Shown: positions 33,976-46,734, counted from the stretch's first letter. The stretch: DNA of 64,000 nt from Acanthosepion esculentum (GCA_964036315.1 OZ038487.1:57876842-57940841); one strand, 5' to 3'. Notes: a model not told the origin generated them from the letters alone. Translations and numbers: made by a program.

Positions 33976-34254
33976 GCCTTCATGAATGAAAAATTGTAAG
34001 GTCACTACAAAAATTGTAACAAAAAAATAGCTTTCCAAATATTCTTTGTTCTTAATATTTAAAGAAACATGCATAAAAATGATTGCTAGATTGCTATCGA
34101 AATATAATTTATATATATATATATACGCCCTCGAAAAAATAAAATTTAGTCTGAGTGCTTTAGAGGGTAAGCGAGAATTTGTAAACAGTGACTGCTACTG
34201 CTGATATTGCTGTATTGATGGCGTGTTTATTCAAAAATAAAATACGTAAAATTC

Positions 34255-34401
34255 ACCTTCCTTTCTCCGGAACCTGATAGCGTAAGGAAAAATCTCCGAC
34301 TGATGCCAAATCAGACGGGTTTCGATTCAGGCTTGAGGCAATCGGATGTCTAGTCATACTGATGAGCTGTGATACAGCGAAACAGTCTGTCTGTGGATGA
34401 C

Positions 34402-34403
<2 letters not shown>
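34255..34403 (+). repeat. Dispersed hammerhead unit A, copy 1
   Basis: Homologous to 5510-5662 and likewise ending at a (TA)n array. Contains CTGATGCCAAATCAG, GGGTTTCGATTCAGG and the intact-looking ribozyme motif at its 3' end. Confidence 0.75.
34354..34396 (+). ncRNA. Intact-looking type I hammerhead ribozyme
   Basis: Hand fold with every core position present. Stem I is TCATA (34354-34358) with TGTGG (34392-34396), including two G-U pairs. The core CTGATGA is at 34359-34365. Stem II is GCTGT-GAT-ACAGC (34366-34378), five Watson-Crick pairs. GAA is at 34379-34381. The short stem III is AC (34382-34383) with GT (34389-34390) around the loop AGTCT. The scissile site is GUC, cleaved after C34391. 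The very short stem III matches the minimal hammerheads described in Penelope-like elements and retrozymes. Self-cleavage is predicted, not shown. Confidence 0.75.

Positions 34404-34466
<63 letters not shown>
34404..34466. repeat. (TA)n microsatellite
   Basis: About 31 TA units directly after unit A copy 1. Confidence 0.95.
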
Positions 34467-34471
<5 letters not shown>

Positions 34472-35435
34472 CATACACGTCTGGATATAATTGTATGTGT
34501 GTGTGTCGTAAAGTATAAAATATTATAGTGTTGTCTGATGGTTTCATCAATCGTGGACAGATTAGGGTCAATATATGGGCCATTTATTTCGGTGTGCGCA
34601 GAAATAATAAAAAATAATATGCCTTCTTTGACTGAATTTTCATGGCTGTCGGTTTAGTTCCGACATTTCCTGTCCTTCTAACTCTGCAATTGACTTTTAT
34701 GAACCGATTACACCCGTTTTCAAAAAAAAATATTGTCGCGTTGGATCTTTAATGGCAGCCAGTATGCGTCAAGCAGTGAAAAATATCGACTTTCTGCGCA
34801 GGTTGGATGTAACTTCTTTTTCTTGCAATGAGAAAATGAAAGGCTTCATAAATAATGATTTATTTTGGTGTTTTCAGTGAACTCTAGTTTTTCGTTTTTA
34901 ATACCGATGCAGCTAGGGCATTAGTAGTTTTAATGGACGTATCAATGTTTATATGCAGTCATATCTTCAAAAGATTATTTTAAACAACCTTGATATGATA
35001 AAAACACGCACATACATTCAAACGTATTTTATTGAAATAACACGACGAGATTTATCTGTTTAGTATTTTATTGCTTTTTCAAGTTTGCGTAGAAGCTGGC
35101 GGACATCCAGATCAAATTTAAGAAGAACCTGCCCATAGTTTTTTTTATTTGAAATATATTTTTTTAACCATTTATCACATTCTATTAAAAATACGTGTTA
35201 AATAATGACTCCATCTGCGAGTATTTTAGGATTAAATCCCAATATATGTTTTCATTTTTTGATTCTGCTAAATTGAACAAAAGTTTTTATCTGTTTATTT
35301 ATGTATTATTTCGTAATTCGTTTTGCTTTCTGGTGTTTTTGTTTACCTAAAGTTAAAAACAAGTTAATTGTTTTGAGTTTCAAAAATACGTAATGTATAT
35401 ACGTATATAGTATTGTAGTGAAGGAGCCTGCCCGT
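34467..35435. other. Unassigned spacer
   Basis: AT-rich, nothing recognised. Confidence 0.5.
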
Positions 35436-35439
35436 TACG

Positions 35440-35935
35440 AGTAACCTGAATGCAATGCCGTTGATAGTTCCGTTTCATGGTAGGGTCACCCATGGCGCTA
35501 AAGATTCAGGGAAGTGACTAGAGTAAGCACGATCCGACGCCTGGCGGGTAGACGGTCATGTATGAGAACAAATCAGCAGCCCGATGCATGCTATTATCAT
35601 AAACTGTCCTGTCAGGCTCTGGTTTACTGCAGCGGATGTAGTCAGTGTACAATTGAGTAACAATCCATGGACCACCTCAGACAATTCGCAGCCAAGTTCT
35701 TTATGCTCAGATACCGTTTTTCTTCTCATATCTAAAGAAACAATTGGAGAAGAGCAGTCAAAAAAAAAAAAAACTTTCGAAAACACCACAAGACAAATAG
35801 AAGAGACGAAGAGAGCCCAAAGAAAAGTTAGAGCTCTGCATGCCCTGAACCTTCATACCCTACCATGTGGTGGCTGTGGACGCTTTTTCAGATCCATCAT
35901 AGGACTGATTTCATGCCTAAGGAAATATCGATGAG
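35440..35935 (+). pseudogene. LINE C-terminal zinc-finger-like fragment
   Basis: The frame ending at 35934 gives a Lys-rich stretch (about 35755-35830, including a 13-A run), then RAQRKVRALHALN and CGGCGRFFRSIIGL at 35865-35925. That resembles the C-x2-C-G-R-...-IGL-SHLR finger that closes several LINE ORF2 proteins; the His positions are lost. Probably a relic of the same type as 62890-63490. Uncertain. Confidence 0.4.
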
Positions 35936-36349
35936 CACTCCAATACTCGACTACGAGTTCCCCCAACGATGACGAATTTCCTGTCTGGACCTCTCTGCTC
36001 GAAAGGAAAATATGATATGAAATAAATATCAATTTGTAGAGTAAAAACGAAATTCCTTTTTTTTACGCCCCAACTTGCTCTTACTTTGTAAACGTCATTA
36101 ACTCGGTTTTTATTTCCTTGATTTGAATTCTTAAGCGTTTCTTGTTTCTTTGCACTGATTTTACTCAAATTAAGGAGTGACCAAGACTGGCAACTGCTCG
36201 TCGAAATATTTCCATAAAATAAATCATTCGTTGGATCTACAAGTTTTTTTCTTTTAATTATGCAACTACCATCGGAGACAAGCATCCTAACATTTGATGA
36301 CGGATTTCAATTATTTATCATTTGAACAGTTCTAACAATTATGATAATA

Positions 36350-37930
36350 ATAATAGATTTAGATTTAGGCACAGAGATTAGGGAACTGGAACATTAAGAA
36401 ACCTATAGGTACTTAGGAATTAGTGACGGAGATGGAATACAGCATACCCAAATGAAGAAGGTAAAAAAACGAGTAGTATAGGTGTCTGCTTCTGATACTG
36501 AATCAGTCAGTCATGTGCATGATACATGACAGATGAGGTAGATTTTTTCCCGCGGTAGGTTGCCATTTCTTTTCTGTGGTAAACCAGCTGCCATTCAAGG
36601 CTATATATGCTGGGGGAGGGAGAAGAAGATGATTCATACTTTCCCCAAGTGTATTAGCACTTAAGTGAATATAATGGATTTGACTTGAATTCGACCTCGG
36701 CTCTCCGATTCTTCAGTGCGATGCGTTATCCATTACTTCACCGTGATAGTGAATACCGAGCTGAATTAAAAAAATAGAATATCAACTATAAACACCTTAG
36801 CTGTCCTTGTGGTGCAATACAGTTTCAACACTCTTAACTGGACCATAACTGACATTAAGCGAATGGACGTCAAAACGAGAAAGCTTCTTACCTACCACAG
36901 CATGCCTTATCTCAAGGCTGATGTTGATTGTCTGTATGTTCCCCAGATCCGAAGGAGGCAGAGGATTAGTTCAACTAGAACGGTCTTATAAAACTAACAC
37001 AATTGACCTTCAAGGATACCTAGAAACTACAGAAGACTGGTTGATGAAAGTAGTAAGCGACTTTATTCAGTAATTAGGGAAGCTAACAATTTCAAAATAG
37101 AGTTTCAATTGGGTGAAGAAATACAAGTAAAGCACAATACACCGACTGAAGCTGCATAATACTTAAAATAAAAAAGCAAATGCAACCGACCAGATACAGA
37201 AACGATGGCAAGATAAACTACTTCACTGTCAATACTCTGGCCGTACCAAAGAAGATGATGTAGACAAACTTCCTACCCATCAGTGGCTACGTAGCGCTGG
37301 GTTAAAAGCTGAAACTGGTTTTATTCTTGATGCACAGGGCCAATGCTTGTTTACGAGAAATTATCAAGCCCGCATAAAGAAAAATAGTGTTAGCCTAAAA
37401 TGCAAATTCTTTTATAAATATCCAGAAACTATTGACCACTTTGTATCAGGTTGCACGGTATTGGCACCCACTGAATATAAAACCCAGCATGACAGAGTGG
37501 GCCAGTATCTGCACTAGAAAATCTGCAACCCCTACGGAAAGAAAACTGAAAGTAATTGGTATGAACACCACCCAGACCCGACAACGGAGATAGGACCAGT
37601 AACAATTTACATAATACACACAAACAGAACTATCAAAGCTAATCGCCCATACATCGTTATTAGAGACCGCAAAGTAATTCCTTTTTGATATGCCAAGCTC
37701 TGCACATTGCAATGTATCTTTGAAGATCTTCAAAAAGACATCAGAATAGAAGGACCTTCAAATCAAAATCTAAAAAATGTGGCACATGAGAACATCAATA
37801 ATTACTGTTGTACTTGGAGCCTTTGGTACTGATTAGAAAAGATTCCAATAGACTCATTGAAGGGATTCCTGGTAGACATGCCTTAAAGAAATACAAACAT
37901 TGTTCTCAGAAGGACACCTTACTATGTAAA
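36350..37930 (+). pseudogene. R2-like LINE, 3' half, interrupted by a SINE
   Basis: Before the SINE: TYRYLGISDGDGIQHTQMK-like sequence (36400-36455). After it: INTLAVLVVQYSFNTLNW, TDIKRMDVKTRKLLTYHSM and KADVDCLYVPQ (36790-36950). Further on are HQWLRSAGLKAET-like sequence (37280) and a zinc-binding LKCKFFY-YPETIDHFVSGC (37395-37455, second Cys replaced by Tyr). The tail has ATVPVIVGALG-like pieces near 37810. This order is the reverse-transcriptase thumb plus the restriction-like endonuclease module of R2/R4-type LINEs. Frame breaks throughout. Confidence 0.75.
36503..36755 (-). repeat. tRNA-type SINE family 1, inserted in R2-like LINE
   Basis: The reverse complement gives the head GGTGAAGTAATGGATAACGC (A box), CGAGGTCGAATTCAAGTC (B box), AAGTATGAATCATCTTCT, GGCAGCTGG, GCGGGAAAAAATC and a 3' end in TGACTGACTGA. 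It is nearly full length and splits the LINE coding sequence. Confidence 0.8.
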
Positions 37931-38594
37931 ATATGTGATGTTTTTTAATTGCTCAGTGGATAATGTCATGGTTCCATTTCTGACCTTAGATCTCTGGTCG
38001 GGACCCGGAAAGAAATTACAAGCGATATAAAAAATAGCAAGATGAATATGTTTTTTCTGTTTGAAATGATAACATTATTTACAGAAAATGGTCGAAAGGA
38101 CGAGAACAACAGATTTACACACTTTAGACATCATCATCATCATCATCATCATCCGCATCAGTTCTATGACAGTGAGTGGTTTTAGGGTTACTGCGTAGCT
38201 AAGCACCTGACCAGCACCCCCAGTATGTATCCGTAGGTATTCATTCATGCCAAAGCAACACACAGACACGGTGGAACACACATTCTTCTACAGGTTAAAC
38301 CCCAGCATATGCCCACCAACTTGAAGGCTCGCTTTCGTCACGGACATGAGGCCGTTGATTCCATCGTGGCAACCTTCTACCCTGCCCATTGACGTAGCTC
38401 TCTGCCCAGTGATGACGTGCAATTACTGCCCTGGTTATACTGACTCTCGATTAGTCCTATGGGCTGATTAAACCTGCAGCCAGTCGAAACCCTTTCTAAT
38501 TAGCTTCTGTCGGCTGAACTCATTGGAGAGAACCCCGGAATCCTTTCACATGGTATTGTAAGCATAGTTCGGTGTCACAGGTGATCTAAGAAAT
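37931..38594. other. Unassigned spacer with a (CAT)n run
   Basis: A (CAT)n tract lies at 38130-38155. The rest is more balanced in composition than usual here but has no recognised gene. Confidence 0.5.
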
Positions 38595-38915
38595 TGTTTT
38601 TGGCCGTTTGATGCCGTTTGATGTAATGAATATGCATACACCTGTGTTCCCCCTCACAGGAATATGATTGGCTGGTGTCAGCCATAAATACAGACTTACG
38701 TGGAGGTACGACAGAGACTAAGTCTATGACGATGCCCATTGGACTACGCCATTGGCTATCCTATTGGTCTATGCCTATTGCCTACATCTATTGACTACGA
38801 CTACGACGAGTACCAGTCGATTACACCTACCTGCTAGATTGTACTACTCAGTTACAGTAGCCAAAACCACTTAGCTACTTCGATCAAATATATCCCTTTC
38901 CGGGACATATCAATT
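38595..38915 (+). other. Possible LTR-like sequence
   Basis: TGTAATGAATATGCATACAC is followed by a TATA-like CCATAAATACAG (about 38685) and a CTA-rich stretch (CTATTGGTCTATGCC). Composition and order resemble an LTR promoter, but I find no target duplication or partner. Low confidence. Confidence 0.25.
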
Positions 38916-39059
38916 TTTAATCTAAAAAACATTGTCCTTTAGCAGTCAGAAAACTTGACAGCCCCTAGCAGAGAATACATTATTATTTTTTTAAATTTCA
39001 AATATTTATCCATTCTTAAAACAAATTATAGGTCGATTTAAATTTGAAAAAAATGTTTA

Positions 39060-39240
39060 AAAGGATTTTCGCTAGCTAGGTATGCGTTATATATATAAAT
39101 ATACGAAAAGTATAATATATAACTAAAATATATGTCTGTAAAAGAACGATATAAATAAAGACAAAAGGAAAACTTATCTTAGCTGGCACGTTTCGTCCTC
39201 TGATGGACTTTATCAAGGCATATGTTAGGATTTTATTTTA
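39060..39240 (-). repeat. Hammerhead-like unit G
   Basis: On the minus strand: CCTTGATAA-A-GTCC-ATCAGA-GGAC-GAAACGTG (core 39210-39216, GAAA 39191-39194). Perfect four-pair stem II and exact GAAAC, with the same TTGATAA core as unit H plus one extra A. Flanked by TA-rich sequence. Stems I and III not evident. Confidence 0.5.
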
Positions 39241-39757
39241 CAATAAATATTTATAAACAAAAGTAAAAAATTGTTAGTTAAAAAAAAAAAAAAATTTAAG
39301 AAACGCTCATAAATATTCATCAGGCTAATTGAAAAATCTAGGTAATTATGGAAGATGCGAAGAGACATAATTTAATATCTAATAAGGAAAAGTTAGTAAA
39401 TGATGTTGCTGTTGAATCTTTTTAAGATATAATTAATATGTATTTTATTTTACCTTGGGATTAATTTATGTATTGTATACCCCAAATAAAAGGTTATGAA
39501 TTTAAGCCTTCTTTTTAACTTACTTATTCTCTGAAAATTCTCGTGAGTACCGTTATAGAAACTTATCAAAATATAAATCCTTGCGTGGATCTTTGCAAAT
39601 ATTTCCGTTTCTGAAAGAATTACTTCTTTTCCAAGCCAAAATACATTACAAGAAAAATTATTAAAAAAATTAAAGAAAATGTTGAAATTCATAACATCGT
39701 TTTATTTCAAATATCGAATAATCCCAAACTAAAATAATATAAATATTAATTATATAT
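39241..39757. other. Unassigned AT-rich spacer
   Basis: Nothing recognised. Confidence 0.5.
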
Positions 39758-39758
39758 A

Positions 39759-40586
39759 CAGGTTGCGATGGGTGAATTGTCGCCATTTTGTTTTAATTTC
39801 GCGCATGCACATTGTTTGTTTTTAATTTTGTTGACTGCAAATAAAGTAGATTAAGTTAGACACAATCTGTGAGATAAAGAGAACTATGGCGCAATTCACT
39901 CTGCCAAAAATTTGGGAACGGCATGATGTTTGGCATTCGTACCGGAAACTCCAATACGAACATTTCAGAGTGTTTCCGTGTCAATCACGTAGAGGATTTG
40001 GAAAGAATTGGATGAGTCTAATGGTGGTAACGAAGTTACGGCAGCTCGGAAAAGTCACAACGTTCGGATAAGAAAAGAACCCCCGAATTTGTTGGTGAGG
40101 GCCTCAGACTCAAGTGCCTTGAGGAGGTGTCAAGAGGATGGCTGCTGGATGACACTGTCTGGCAACAGCACCCTGTACCATGCCACACAAGCAGGAGAAC
40201 CCAGTCATGGCTGAGAGACAATTACTGTGACCAGCTCACCGCTTATATCTGGCCACCTAACTTCCCACACTGCAACCCCTTTGAATATTATGTGTCGAGA
40301 GACCAACAAAAGTCCAGTTAACATCAAAGATGAACTGGAGGCAAGAATTATGGCAGCATTCATGAACTTAACCAAAGTGATCGCCCAGAAGAGTTGCTGA
40401 AGATTCCGAAGTCGTCTGGTGGTCGTGATTGAAGACAAATTATGATTTTATTTAATAAATAAATTTACTCTTAAGTAATACAATATAATTTTTTGTGTAA
40501 TTTTGGTAAATATATCTGTTAAAATGAGATGTCAGTGTTATTTTCATTTTTGTGTAATTTAGATGACGATTCACCCATCACTCCCA
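39759..40586 (+). mobile_element. Second mariner-type element, internally deleted
   Basis: The inverted ends share GATGGGTGAATTGTCG-type sequence (left 39767-39782; right inverted GATGGGTGAATCGTC), and TA flanks both sides. The transposase start MAQFTLPKIWERHDVWHSY (39886) is followed by a deleted middle. The catalytic part is VWQQHPVPCHTSRRTQSW (40160), WPPNFPHCNPFEYYV (40250) and ...MAAFMNLTK. The Asp expected in the QQD and the PDCNP motifs is His in both places, so it is dead even apart from its stops. A different lineage from the mariner at 17507. Confidence 0.88.
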
Positions 40587-40957
40587 TATATATATATATT
40601 GAACCTTGCAATAACGAGTCCAGCTTACCTCGTTACGAATTCCAGGAAATAGCGCAAATCAAAACCGGATGTAGCAAAATACAAGACTATATAGGAGGGA
40701 AGGGGGGAAAGTCCTTATTTCATTGGCTGATGTTGACTGACGTATGTCAATAAGAACTGTCGGAATCCTAGCCATATTTTATTTATCTTTTTTGCAATGT
40801 CGAAGTGCGTAGCAAAACGCTATCAAGGAGGCGGCCTGAATCTTGTGGAATTAGGTCGGGGTTGCTGTTGGAGCCGATATGATGCAAAACCCGAAATCGG
40901 CTATGAAGACAGTGCATCACTGAAGACCTTCCTTGTTGCATCTGAAATGTATTACTC

Positions 40958-40961
<4 letters not shown>
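40587..40961. other. Unassigned sequence ending in a weak hammerhead-like motif
   Basis: CACTGAAGACC...GAAATG near 40918-40945 directly before the TA array repeats the core-stem-GAAA pattern, but the stem is poor. Confidence 0.3.

Positions 40962-41007
<46 letters not shown>
40962..41007. repeat. (TA)n microsatellite
   Basis: About 23 TA units. Confidence 0.95.
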
Positions 41008-41725
41008 TAGCAGCATGGCCCGGCGTTGTCCGTGATTGATTCAAAAATCGTACGACTCATACTGCAATCGCTATCACTTGACTTAAAATATGTTTGCCCT
41101 TCCTTGCCTTTAAAGGAGTGCCTTTTGCCGTGCTGATGTTGCTACATGCCTTACTTATTGCCTATCTCACACTGCGAATTTTTTCTAAGCTCTATACTAA
41201 ACATTAAATCTGTTACGAAAAAAGAACTAAACAAAATGAACACAAAACGATCAGATTTAAAAAAGGACTCGTACCTGGAAAAACCGAATGAAAAAAGAAT
41301 GTTAACAACAAATACTTTTTTACACCCAACCCAGTTCTGCGGAATCAGAATCAACTTTGAGTTTAAGCAAGCGAATGAGTCAATTGGAGTAAAGTGTCAT
41401 GTAGATTTAAATTTTTCCCATTTGTGACGAATGCAGCTATCGATTTTTATTTGCATGCTAGCATTTCGTGTCAGTCAGCTGTTGGCTCTCACGCTGGCCA
41501 ATAGAATCTTCCTGCCTATTCGTGGCAACCAACTATAGGCTCTCACTCTAGCCAGTAGAAAATGGCCGCAAACTACATGAAAACTACCGTAGAAGCATGA
41601 AAAAATCGATTGTTTCCACTATCATTGGGAGTTGGGAAATGCAAATTCGTTCTTGGCCTCTCCGCTAACTTGGAGCATGTGCATGTATATTTTGGTGCAA
41701 ATCCGTTGAAAATTGCGGCTGTGCA
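41008..41725 (+). other. Unrecognised repeat-like sequence
   Basis: Starts with a GC-rich CTAGCAGCATGGCCCGGCG right after the TA array. An internal near-duplication GTTGGCTCTCACGCTGGCC / ATAGGCTCTCACTCTAGCC lies 60 bases apart (41482 and 41535). No coding assignment; class unknown. Confidence 0.3.
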
Positions 41726-41727
41726 TT

Positions 41728-41783
41728 CGTTACACACACACAAACACACACACACACACACACGCACGCACATACACACACAT

Positions 41784-41818
<35 letters not shown>
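41728..41818. repeat. (CA)n(TA)n compound microsatellite
   Basis: CA with interruptions, then 20 bases of TA. Confidence 0.95.
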
Positions 41819-41819
41819 G

Positions 41820-42655
41820 CAGACAATTGGATGACAAGGTAGAAAAAAGGAAATGTCCTCTAAAAGGTCTACATCGGACTAAAGTAATGAAATTTTACAT
41901 AATATTAATGGCCCTATATGAAGGTGGAGGTTGGACAATATCTCAGATGAAAACGAGACTTAAAGCAACAGAAATGTGGTTCAACAGAAGGATGCTGAGA
42001 TTATCATGGACTGAACATGGAAGCAGCGGCGAAGTTTTTGAGAAAATGAAAACCAAAAATACAGTTATACTTAAGATTGGAAAGAGATAGTTAAAGTTTA
42101 TAGGAAAGAACGGTTAGAAAATCTCACACTGAGAGAACATACGGAAGACCAGAGGGATAGAGGAAAGGAGACAAGAACTTACCTAAATAACTTGTTGTGG
42201 ATTCCGGGATGAAATCCGGTATCAAATAAGAAACAAACGCCAAGAATGAATATAGGAAAATAAATGTATTAACGTAATAATACAAACTGGTAATACAGGT
42301 TATTATTTTCCTGAATGCGGGTTAGTAGCAAAATATATATACAGTCTTTGATATCGAGGTATCGCTGTATGACTTCTTACTGAGTCTAGGAGCTCGTGAC
42401 TGTGACTCTTGCCGCTACGTTATTCTATCGACCGACTCAACGTTCTATTACTACTACTGTCCGACTTGACTTAACTTAATGCTGGGTATTCACTGGTAGT
42501 AATATATGTATACCTTGGGTGAGTCCATTTGTATACAAATAATTGGCAGAATAAGGATTTGGATAGATATTGAAAAGAAAACCTTTCTAAAGGAAAAGAA
42601 ATTGTGGAGAGTCATGTTCACCCACGTACAGAAAAGACGCAGAACATTTAAAAAA
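41820..42655 (+). pseudogene. RTE-like LINE C-terminal fragment split by an insertion
   Basis: First part: MKFYIILMALYEGGGWTISQ, MKTRLKATEMWFNRRMLRLS and WTEHGSSGEVFEKMKT, then RQELTYLN at 42190. After the insertion at about 42193-42537 the last part resumes with KKLWRVMFTHVQKRR (42600), matching the LWRAMI.HVLKGH ending elsewhere. Confidence 0.75.
42193..42537. mobile_element. LTR-like insertion inside the LINE
   Basis: Begins TGTTGTGGATTCC and ends GTATACA (TG...CA), about 345 bases. The flanks AATAACT and AATAATT look like a partly decayed target duplication. It separates two parts of one LINE reading. It is not clearly related to LTR family 1 beyond the first eight bases. Confidence 0.5.
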
Positions 42656-43650
42656 GTCTTCTTCAAAATAATAGAAAAGCGGTTTCCTCTTGCCTTCTCT
42701 ATGCTTTGAAATTCAGTGCAGATATTTTCTTAAATTTGCTGCTACCAAAAGGTATATAGTCAAGTTCAACATGCAGTTTAACTTTATGCAAGTCATCGGG
42801 GATGGAACATTTCGCCGCCTAATGCTTTCAATTGATACTTCTCCTTTTGAGGTTAAAGTTTTTTGTTTTATTTTTAATCATTTCACTACAAGCAAGGCGA
42901 CAATTCCAGAAGAACGCAGGGGGTTACAGCGAGTGAAAGTCAAATTGAACGAGAAAACTGAGAATAGGGAAGACTGAAGGAAGGAAAAAAGTAAGAGTAT
43001 TCAAGAAGACAGAAGATGGTGATTGACATTAAATTTAGATTTTTGAAGATTGTAATTATCATCGAGCAAGAAATCAGAAGTGAACACAGCTAGCAAGTGC
43101 GAGACAAGAAACTGTTAGAGTAGAAGTGGCGGTTGCATCTAGCTAGTGCAACAATAAAACAGTGGAACCTAGTTGCCAATCTAGTAGCAAGCGTAAATTC
43201 ATGAAGTCAAGACATCAGGGAAAACATCTTATGCGAGTATTTGACATGAAAATATTTGTTGAAAAGATAGAGGGAATAAAACACGTCGGTGGGAAAGTGA
43301 CTGATGTCAAGATACCTGGCCAGGATCGATTACATGACAGACCAGTCTTTAGATTTTGTAAAAGAATCTCGAGATATACAGCAGGAGCACCAGACCAGAT
43401 ATGGCAACAGTGTTCAAAGAACGGACGAATGGGAGATTTATGAATGTGTAAGATGGATTCTGACGATAAAAAAATTCTGGCAGGCTACAGTGAACCAACT
43501 TTCCTCGCAATATACGAAGCAACTGATTCGATATTGTCGTTCTAATTTATGTCAGTGGAAAACATGAGACCAAGAAGGCGTAGTGTGTTGCTCTCCTGGT
43601 GTTTAGCCTCAGCCATGTTGATGGCAAGCAGAAAAGATTTGAAAATTCAG
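42656..43650 (-). pseudogene. CR1/Jockey-like LINE, C-terminal and 3' region
   Basis: Homologous on the minus strand to 15600-17110 without the LTRs. The 3' region is 42656-43080 (GAAGACTGAAGGAAGG and TTTTTGAAGAT words shared with 15890-15975). The coding tail is at 43090-43560, with plus-strand marks TAGAAGTGGCGGTTGCATC and GATTTTGTAAAAGAATCTC. It serves as the empty-site reference for the LTR at 15985. Confidence 0.75.
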
Positions 43651-43679
43651 GTATGTTACAAAATCTAGGTACAAAAAGG

Positions 43680-44175
43680 GTTGATTTATTCTAATTGTCA
43701 ATATAGTAAATCGTCCTTTATTTCATAATTGCTGACATCATCACCTTTTTACTTTTTTTGTAATGTACTCCAAAAGTTAAGCAGAGCACTTCAGATTTCA
43801 GTGTCGGCCTTTCAGTCCTCTGTTATAATATTTCCCACATATTTAAATTTCAGCATTTGTTGGATTTTGGTATCTTTGCACTTTGGACTTATCCTTTTAC
43901 TAAGAAGCATGCATTCTGTCTTCTTCCAGTTGATGTTTAATTCTTTCTTCTTACTTTCCTTCACTAACTTCTGTAGGAATTTTTGTAGCTATTTTTTCTG
44001 CGTCTACTATCAACACAGTGCCATCTGCATTCTTTACGTTGTTACGATTGTGGCCGCCAATAATGAATTTTGTCAGGACTTCTAATTCTCTCAGATTCTC
44101 CTTGCTGTATAGGTTGAATAAATCCAGTGGTACGTCATATGCTTGTCTTAAAGCCCTTGTACAGATTCAAATGTA
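43680..44175 (-). pseudogene. RTE-like LINE reverse transcriptase core
   Basis: On the minus strand: LDLFNLYSKENLRELEVLTK, FIIGGHNRNNVKNADGTVLI and VDAEK. The catalytic YADD box is replaced by NADG, so it is inactive. It continues to a KGKY-type platform near 43740. Confidence 0.8.
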
Positions 44176-44572
44176 ATGTGTGTAAATTCAACTGTACAGA
44201 AAAAAATAATTTGTGAATATCTCTCGAAATAGTTTTATTAATTCCATAGTATGATTTTACTGGTTGATTCCTGAACCTCACCCCTAACCGCACAACCCCA
44301 CAAGAACAAAACAAACAAACAAAAGATAGAGTTAAATAGCTGCATCTAAGTCGTCACTGTACTTAGAATTTTACCAATTTATTTTTGGTAACTCAACGTG
44401 TAAAAATATATATATAAAATTAAGATGATTGCGCCCAACTATTTATGCAGTCCTGAAATAAAAAAAAATGCTTCGAGCTAAAATTGAGTAGCTCAAACTA
44501 GCCTGAAGGTGCAGTTTGAGTTGCGAGGTGCATTAACTTCGGAAATTACCAAGGACAAAAACACACACACAT

Positions 44573-44575
<3 letters not shown>
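44176..44575. other. Unassigned spacer
   Basis: Nothing recognised. Confidence 0.5.
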
Positions 44576-44666
<91 letters not shown>

Positions 44667-44678
44667 TATATATATATG
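44576..44678. repeat. (TA)n microsatellite
   Basis: One of the longest arrays, about 50 TA units with one TAA break. Confidence 0.95.
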
Positions 44679-44821
44679 TGCATGTGTGTGTGTATGTGGT
44701 AAATGCCAATAACAATGCATAATCATTACAAATATATGAACTATTAAAATATATAAAAGTATTATGCCAAAGGCGAAATGATCGATTATATTTCGTATGA
44801 GCAGTTCATAGCATCATAACA

Positions 44822-44822
<1 letters not shown>

Positions 44823-44876
<54 letters not shown>
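44823..44876. repeat. (CA)n microsatellite
   Basis: About 27 CA units. Confidence 0.95.
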
Positions 44877-44877
<1 letters not shown>

Positions 44878-45430
44878 CTTGACACACGTACACACATTTA
44901 CATATGTATGAGTGTATGTGCATGTGTAAGCTTTGAGGATGTCGCTATCTATCGTTTTGTATATGTATGAGACTAGACTTTGTCAAGTAATGCAAAGTTT
45001 ACAATTTAACTGAATAATATCTATAGTTTTGTTACAGGATCGGAACAATTTGGTCATATTTCTTTTCCTATATTTTTGATCCATCGATACACTCCCCTGT
45101 CCTTAAACAAGAAATAATCTTTATTATCCGATGTTCTTTAATCCCACTTACATCACGGAAAGACTAATATTATTACACAAAATATATTGGGAAAGTTAAT
45201 GACAAAGATGATTTTTTGTCTGACGCGATTCGTTGGACTAAAGTCATGTTTGATATGACTACAATTTTATATTTAGTTAATTAGTTAATTTTCTTTTTGT
45301 ATATATTTTAGTAAATTTCGTTTAGTATCTTCTTTTGTTTAAATTTTTATCACATTTTTTATTAAGGATCTCACATTGTGATAACAGAAAATCTACTAAG
45401 AAAGGTGAAATATTGGCACACACACACAGA

Positions 45431-45432
<2 letters not shown>
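44877..45432. other. Unassigned spacer
   Basis: Nothing recognised. Confidence 0.5.

Positions 45433-45490
<58 letters not shown>
45433..45490. repeat. (TA)n microsatellite
   Basis: About 29 TA units after a short CA/GA run. Confidence 0.95.
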
Positions 45491-45495
<5 letters not shown>

Positions 45496-45639
45496 AGAAA
45501 TCTACATTAAAATGAAGCAACCCAAACACAACAAAATTACATTTCAAACTAGTCACAACACATTACATTGAATCTCGACATTGGTTCTGTTGTAATACTT
45601 CGGTCTATCACGTGGTATGACGTCATAGAACTGCATCTT

Positions 45640-45800
45640 GAACGTACGATCTGCGTCTGCTATTCCGTAGCCGTTGTCGTTGCATAGCAATTTTCTACGT
45701 CAAAATAACAAAATATCATCTTTGAAGGTGAATATCTTTGTTTCATGTCTGTAAAACCACTCTGAAGATGCCTCATGTAAGCCGAAAGCTTAGGACCAAT
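45640..45800 (+). repeat. Hammerhead-like unit C, copy 1
   Basis: CTGAAGA-T-GCCTC-ATGT-AAGCC-GAAAGCTTAGGA at 45762-45793. The inverted copy at 52786-52811 has an intact stem II (GGCTT-ATGT-AAGCC), so this copy's left stem arm is mutated. Confidence 0.45.
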
Positions 45801-46039
45801 TTAATAAAAAAATATACAAATGTTGGACAATTTTTGTCTATATTTTCACCAGAAATTAAAGCAAACATTCGAACACTAGAACGGCTCATGATCACACGTA
45901 ATAGACATTCATTGTCAGTTATATTTAATAATATATATATATGTGAGATAAAGAAGATCACTTTTTCCACTTTATGATAATGTGGAAAAAGTTTACTTGT
46001 GACTGAAGGACGAAACACGTCACAAATAAACTCTTTCCA

Positions 46040-46707
<668 letters not shown>

Positions 46708-46734
46708 CATTTATAATAATATATAAATATATAT

